A stretch of DNA of 6,490 nt from Chloroflexota bacterium (lineage in GTDB: Bacteria; Chloroflexota; Dehalococcoidia; Tepidiformales; Tepidiformaceae), in NCBI GenBank assembly GCA_025350285.1, contig JANXYE010000059.1:1-6490 (forward strand). Reading direction: 5' to 3'. Every line of letters starts with the position of its first letter. Positions within the stretch are counted from its first letter, which is position 1. A program made the position numbers and the translations under genes. Of the stretch, positions 5,143 to 6,490 are shown in pieces. Under the pieces are notes generated by a model. The model worked only from the letters and a program-made list of their open reading frames with translations, was not told where the DNA came from and did not search any database.

Positions 5143-5883
5143 TTACGAGCCGGGCTCCCGGTCAAGCCGGGAGAACAATCGGCGGACGGGTGCGAGGCGG
5201 CTGCGGTGGGCAGCGCGTTGGAGCCGATCACGCCACGAGCCACGAGCCCGGCGGACGAACTCGCCCTCGGCGGCCACCCGCCGCAGGTAGGCTTCGAGGA
5301 GTGGCGGTACTGCCAGCGGCGCGCGCACCTCGGGGCCTTCGCCGAGATGCCAGGCGTAGGGCCGCAGCGAAGGATGCAGGCTCGGCGCCACGACGACCAT
5401 TCGTGGCATTCCGACCCCGCCAGGGCCCAGGTAGTGGCGGGGCAGAAGAGCATTCAAGTCCGGTGACAGGCGGAAGTAGACATGCCAGCCGCCGCCCCCC
5501 GACGAGGCGCGTACCGTGTCGAGGACCGGCTGTCCGAATCGAATCGCGAGCGCGGCAAGCCCATCCGCACCGTCGGGGCGCCGATCGACGTCGATAGTGA
5601 TGAGGCCCGACCTCCTCGGGGCTAGCCCGACGTTCATGTTCGGCCAGCGCCTCCAGAGTCGCTCGACGATCGCCGCGTCGTTCGTCGCTACGAACCGGCG
5701 GTCGATTTTTCGCGGATGCTTCCCGGGGCTCTGGCAGCCACTCCTTGCGCGCTGGCAGGAGCAAAGGTCGCGGCCGAGCACCGCGTGCACGGGCACCACC
5801 CAGAACCCCTGGCGGACATAGCTCAGGGCGGCCTGGCCCATCTCAGAGAGAGGCAGCTCGAGGGACAGGTCCGACGGTGGCAC
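5143..5883 (-). CDS. Stand-alone bifunctional DNA primase/polymerase (Prim-Pol, AEP) domain protein
   Basis: This 246-residue protein resembles the N-terminal Prim-Pol domain of archaeo-eukaryotic primases from plasmids and phages. In order: AALSYVRQGFWVVPVH (18-33); a Cys cluster C41, C43, C50 followed by SPGKHPR (52-58), a probable zinc or structural motif; NVGLA (84-88); the catalytic-type IDVD (D98, D100); SSGGGGWHVYF (127-137) with the nucleotide-binding His134; and VVVAPSLHPSLRPYAW (163-178). The GVDIR-like segment that normally supplies a third acidic residue just before VVAP reads GPGGVGMPRM here, with no Asp or Glu. The arginine-rich tail (210-243) has no helicase; relatives usually fuse to or adjoin one. 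The start is GTG at 5881-5883 with no Shine-Dalgarno. ATG at 5839-5841 (MGQAALSY) is an equally good alternative and would begin at the domain edge. It may be a domesticated or decaying mobile-element primase. Confidence 0.82.
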   Translation of the reverse strand: MPPSDLSLELPLSEMGQAALSYVRQGFWVVPVHAVLGRDLCSCQRARSGCQSPGKHPRKIDRRFVATNDAAIVERLWRRWPNMNVGLAPRRSGLITIDVDRRPDGADGLAALAIRFGQPVLDTVRASSGGGGWHVYFRLSPDLNALLPRHYLGPGGVGMPRMVVVAPSLHPSLRPYAWHLGEGPEVRAPLAVPPLLEAYLRRVAAEGEFVRRARGSWRDRLQRAAHRSRLAPVRRLFSRLDREPGS

Positions 5884-6014
5884 CCGCAGAGTGTAAAGGC
5901 TCGGTCAACAACCTGCCTCGGCCGAGGCGCCACGGCGAAACGGCCGCGGCGACGGCGAGCATACCGAAGGTCTGCTAGTATCACTCTCGCAGACGCCCCG
6001 AGAAGGAGACCCTC
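5884..6014. promoter_or_regulatory. Divergent promoter region between Prim-Pol and amidohydrolase
   Basis: These 131 bp must drive genes in both directions. Rightward, TGCTAGTAT gives an extended -10 (TGC, then TAGTAT at 5976-5981), with no clear -35 and an expected start near 5988. Leftward, TACACT on the minus strand (5890-5895) lies 6 nt before the GTG at 5883, which would give a leaderless primase transcript. The rest is GC-rich with no further clear elements. Confidence 0.4.
6003..6008 (+). promoter_or_regulatory. Ribosome binding site of the amidohydrolase
   Basis: AAGGAG, within AGAAGGAGA, lies 6 nt before the ATG at 6015. It fixes the start and is the best unobstructed Shine-Dalgarno in the window. 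Confidence 0.8.
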
Positions 6015-6490
6015 ATGAAGACCGGAATCGTCCTCCCGTCCGCCGCCGGCATCGAAATCGCCTGGCCGAAAGAGCGTCGGATTCCGGCCCAGGGGCGCCC
6101 ATTGCCCGCGGGTACGGTCGTCGTCTCGGCGGACAGCCACATCATGGAGACGGAGAATCTCTGGAAGGACCGATTGCCGGCACGGTTCCAGGACGACGCT
6201 CCGAGGCTTTCCTACGACAGCGAGGGCTTTTCGCACCTTGAGGCGGAGGGCCGCAGCCTCGACATCCCCGGGCTGAACACCATGCTCGTCGAAGGGCGTG
6301 AGGGCATGCGCGACGTGGATTGCCGCCTGCGCGACCTTGACGCCGAGGGCGTAGACAAGGAGATTATCTTCCCGCAGCGGACGCTTTCGCTTGTCGGCCT
6401 GCGCGACCTTGAGCTGCGCGAAGCCTGCATGCGCGCCTACAACGAGTGGCTTTCGGACTATTGCAAGGCGGCGCCCACGCGGCTCTACGG
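6015..6490 (+). CDS. Amidohydrolase-family (amidohydrolase 2, ACMSD-like) metal-dependent hydrolase, 5' part
   Basis: The window ends inside this gene after 158 codons; family members usually have 350-420 residues. A 33-residue lead is followed by GTVVVSADSHIMETENLW (33-50). This is the first strand of the TIM-barrel fold with Asp40 and His42, the position where the family places its first metal ligands. Further motifs typical of the family are RLRDLDAEGVDKEIIFPQ (104-121), the helix-strand unit that precedes the active-site loop, and ACMRAYNEWLSDYCKAAPTR (137-156), which usually continues into RLYGxAxLP. The ligands on later strands lie beyond the window, so substrate and activity (hydrolase or decarboxylase) cannot be judged. 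The start is set by AAGGAG 6 nt upstream. It is transcribed divergently from the Prim-Pol gene, and nothing nearby suggests a pathway. Confidence 0.85.
   Translation, partial: MKTGIVLPSAAGIEIAWPKERRIPAQGRPLPAGTVVVSADSHIMETENLWKDRLPARFQDDAPRLSYDSEGFSHLEAEGRSLDIPGLNTMLVEGREGMRDVDCRLRDLDAEGVDKEIIFPQRTLSLVGLRDLELREACMRAYNEWLSDYCKAAPTRLY

Noticed and set aside
5143..6014. Complete phage, plasmid or defence island around the Prim-Pol gene
   Set aside because: No integrase, helicase, capsid, toxin-antitoxin, tRNA att site or direct repeats are visible; both neighbours look like ordinary chromosomal genes.

Overview
This is a GC-rich (by eye about 60-65%) bacterial chromosomal window. It contains a two-gene metal-transport operon, a frameshifted HxlR-type regulator, two co-directional minus-strand genes and the start of an amidohydrolase. 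No rRNA, tRNA, CRISPR, integrase or transposase was seen. The 257-aa orphan protein, the amidohydrolase type and the base composition resemble what I remember of uncultured Chloroflexota (Dehalococcoidia/SAR202-like). That is an impression, and Actinomycetota or another high-GC phylum is not excluded. The density of remnants and a frameshift would suit a metagenome-derived contig.

Layout. 1-60: a REP-like GC-rich palindrome. 99-341 (-): a decayed C-terminal fragment of a SnoaL/NTF2-like protein with two in-frame stops. 362-508 (-): a tiny two-helix membrane protein. 554-798: a structured intergenic region whose last part looks like a regulated leader; the Shine-Dalgarno of the next gene lies inside a perfect 9-bp inverted repeat, and two upstream segments can pair with the same strands. 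799-2022 (+): a soluble PRC-barrel + MgtE_N + CBS protein. 2025-3308 (+): an Nramp-superfamily transporter, starting 2 nt after the previous stop. 3309-3523: a regulatory gap with inverted repeats. 3524-4208 (+): an HxlR-family regulator split by a frameshift near 3650. 4209-4337: a gap between convergent genes with small hairpins. 4338-5111 (-): a conserved-looking orphan. 5143-5883 (-): a stand-alone Prim-Pol domain protein. 5884-6014: a divergent promoter region. 6015 to the window end (+): an amidohydrolase, truncated by the window.

How the genes work together. The clearest functional unit is 799-3308. The first gene carries the cytosolic Mg2+-sensing architecture of MgtE (MgtE_N and CBS) without its membrane channel. 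The second is a membrane transporter of the Nramp fold without a sensing domain, and its ion-site motifs are altered. The natural inference is a split, sensor-gated divalent-cation (Mg2+ or Mn2+) uptake system, possibly also controlled at translation by the leader hairpins. The Prim-Pol and orphan pair share strand and have a 31-nt gap, so they may be co-transcribed, but no functional link can be read from the sequence.
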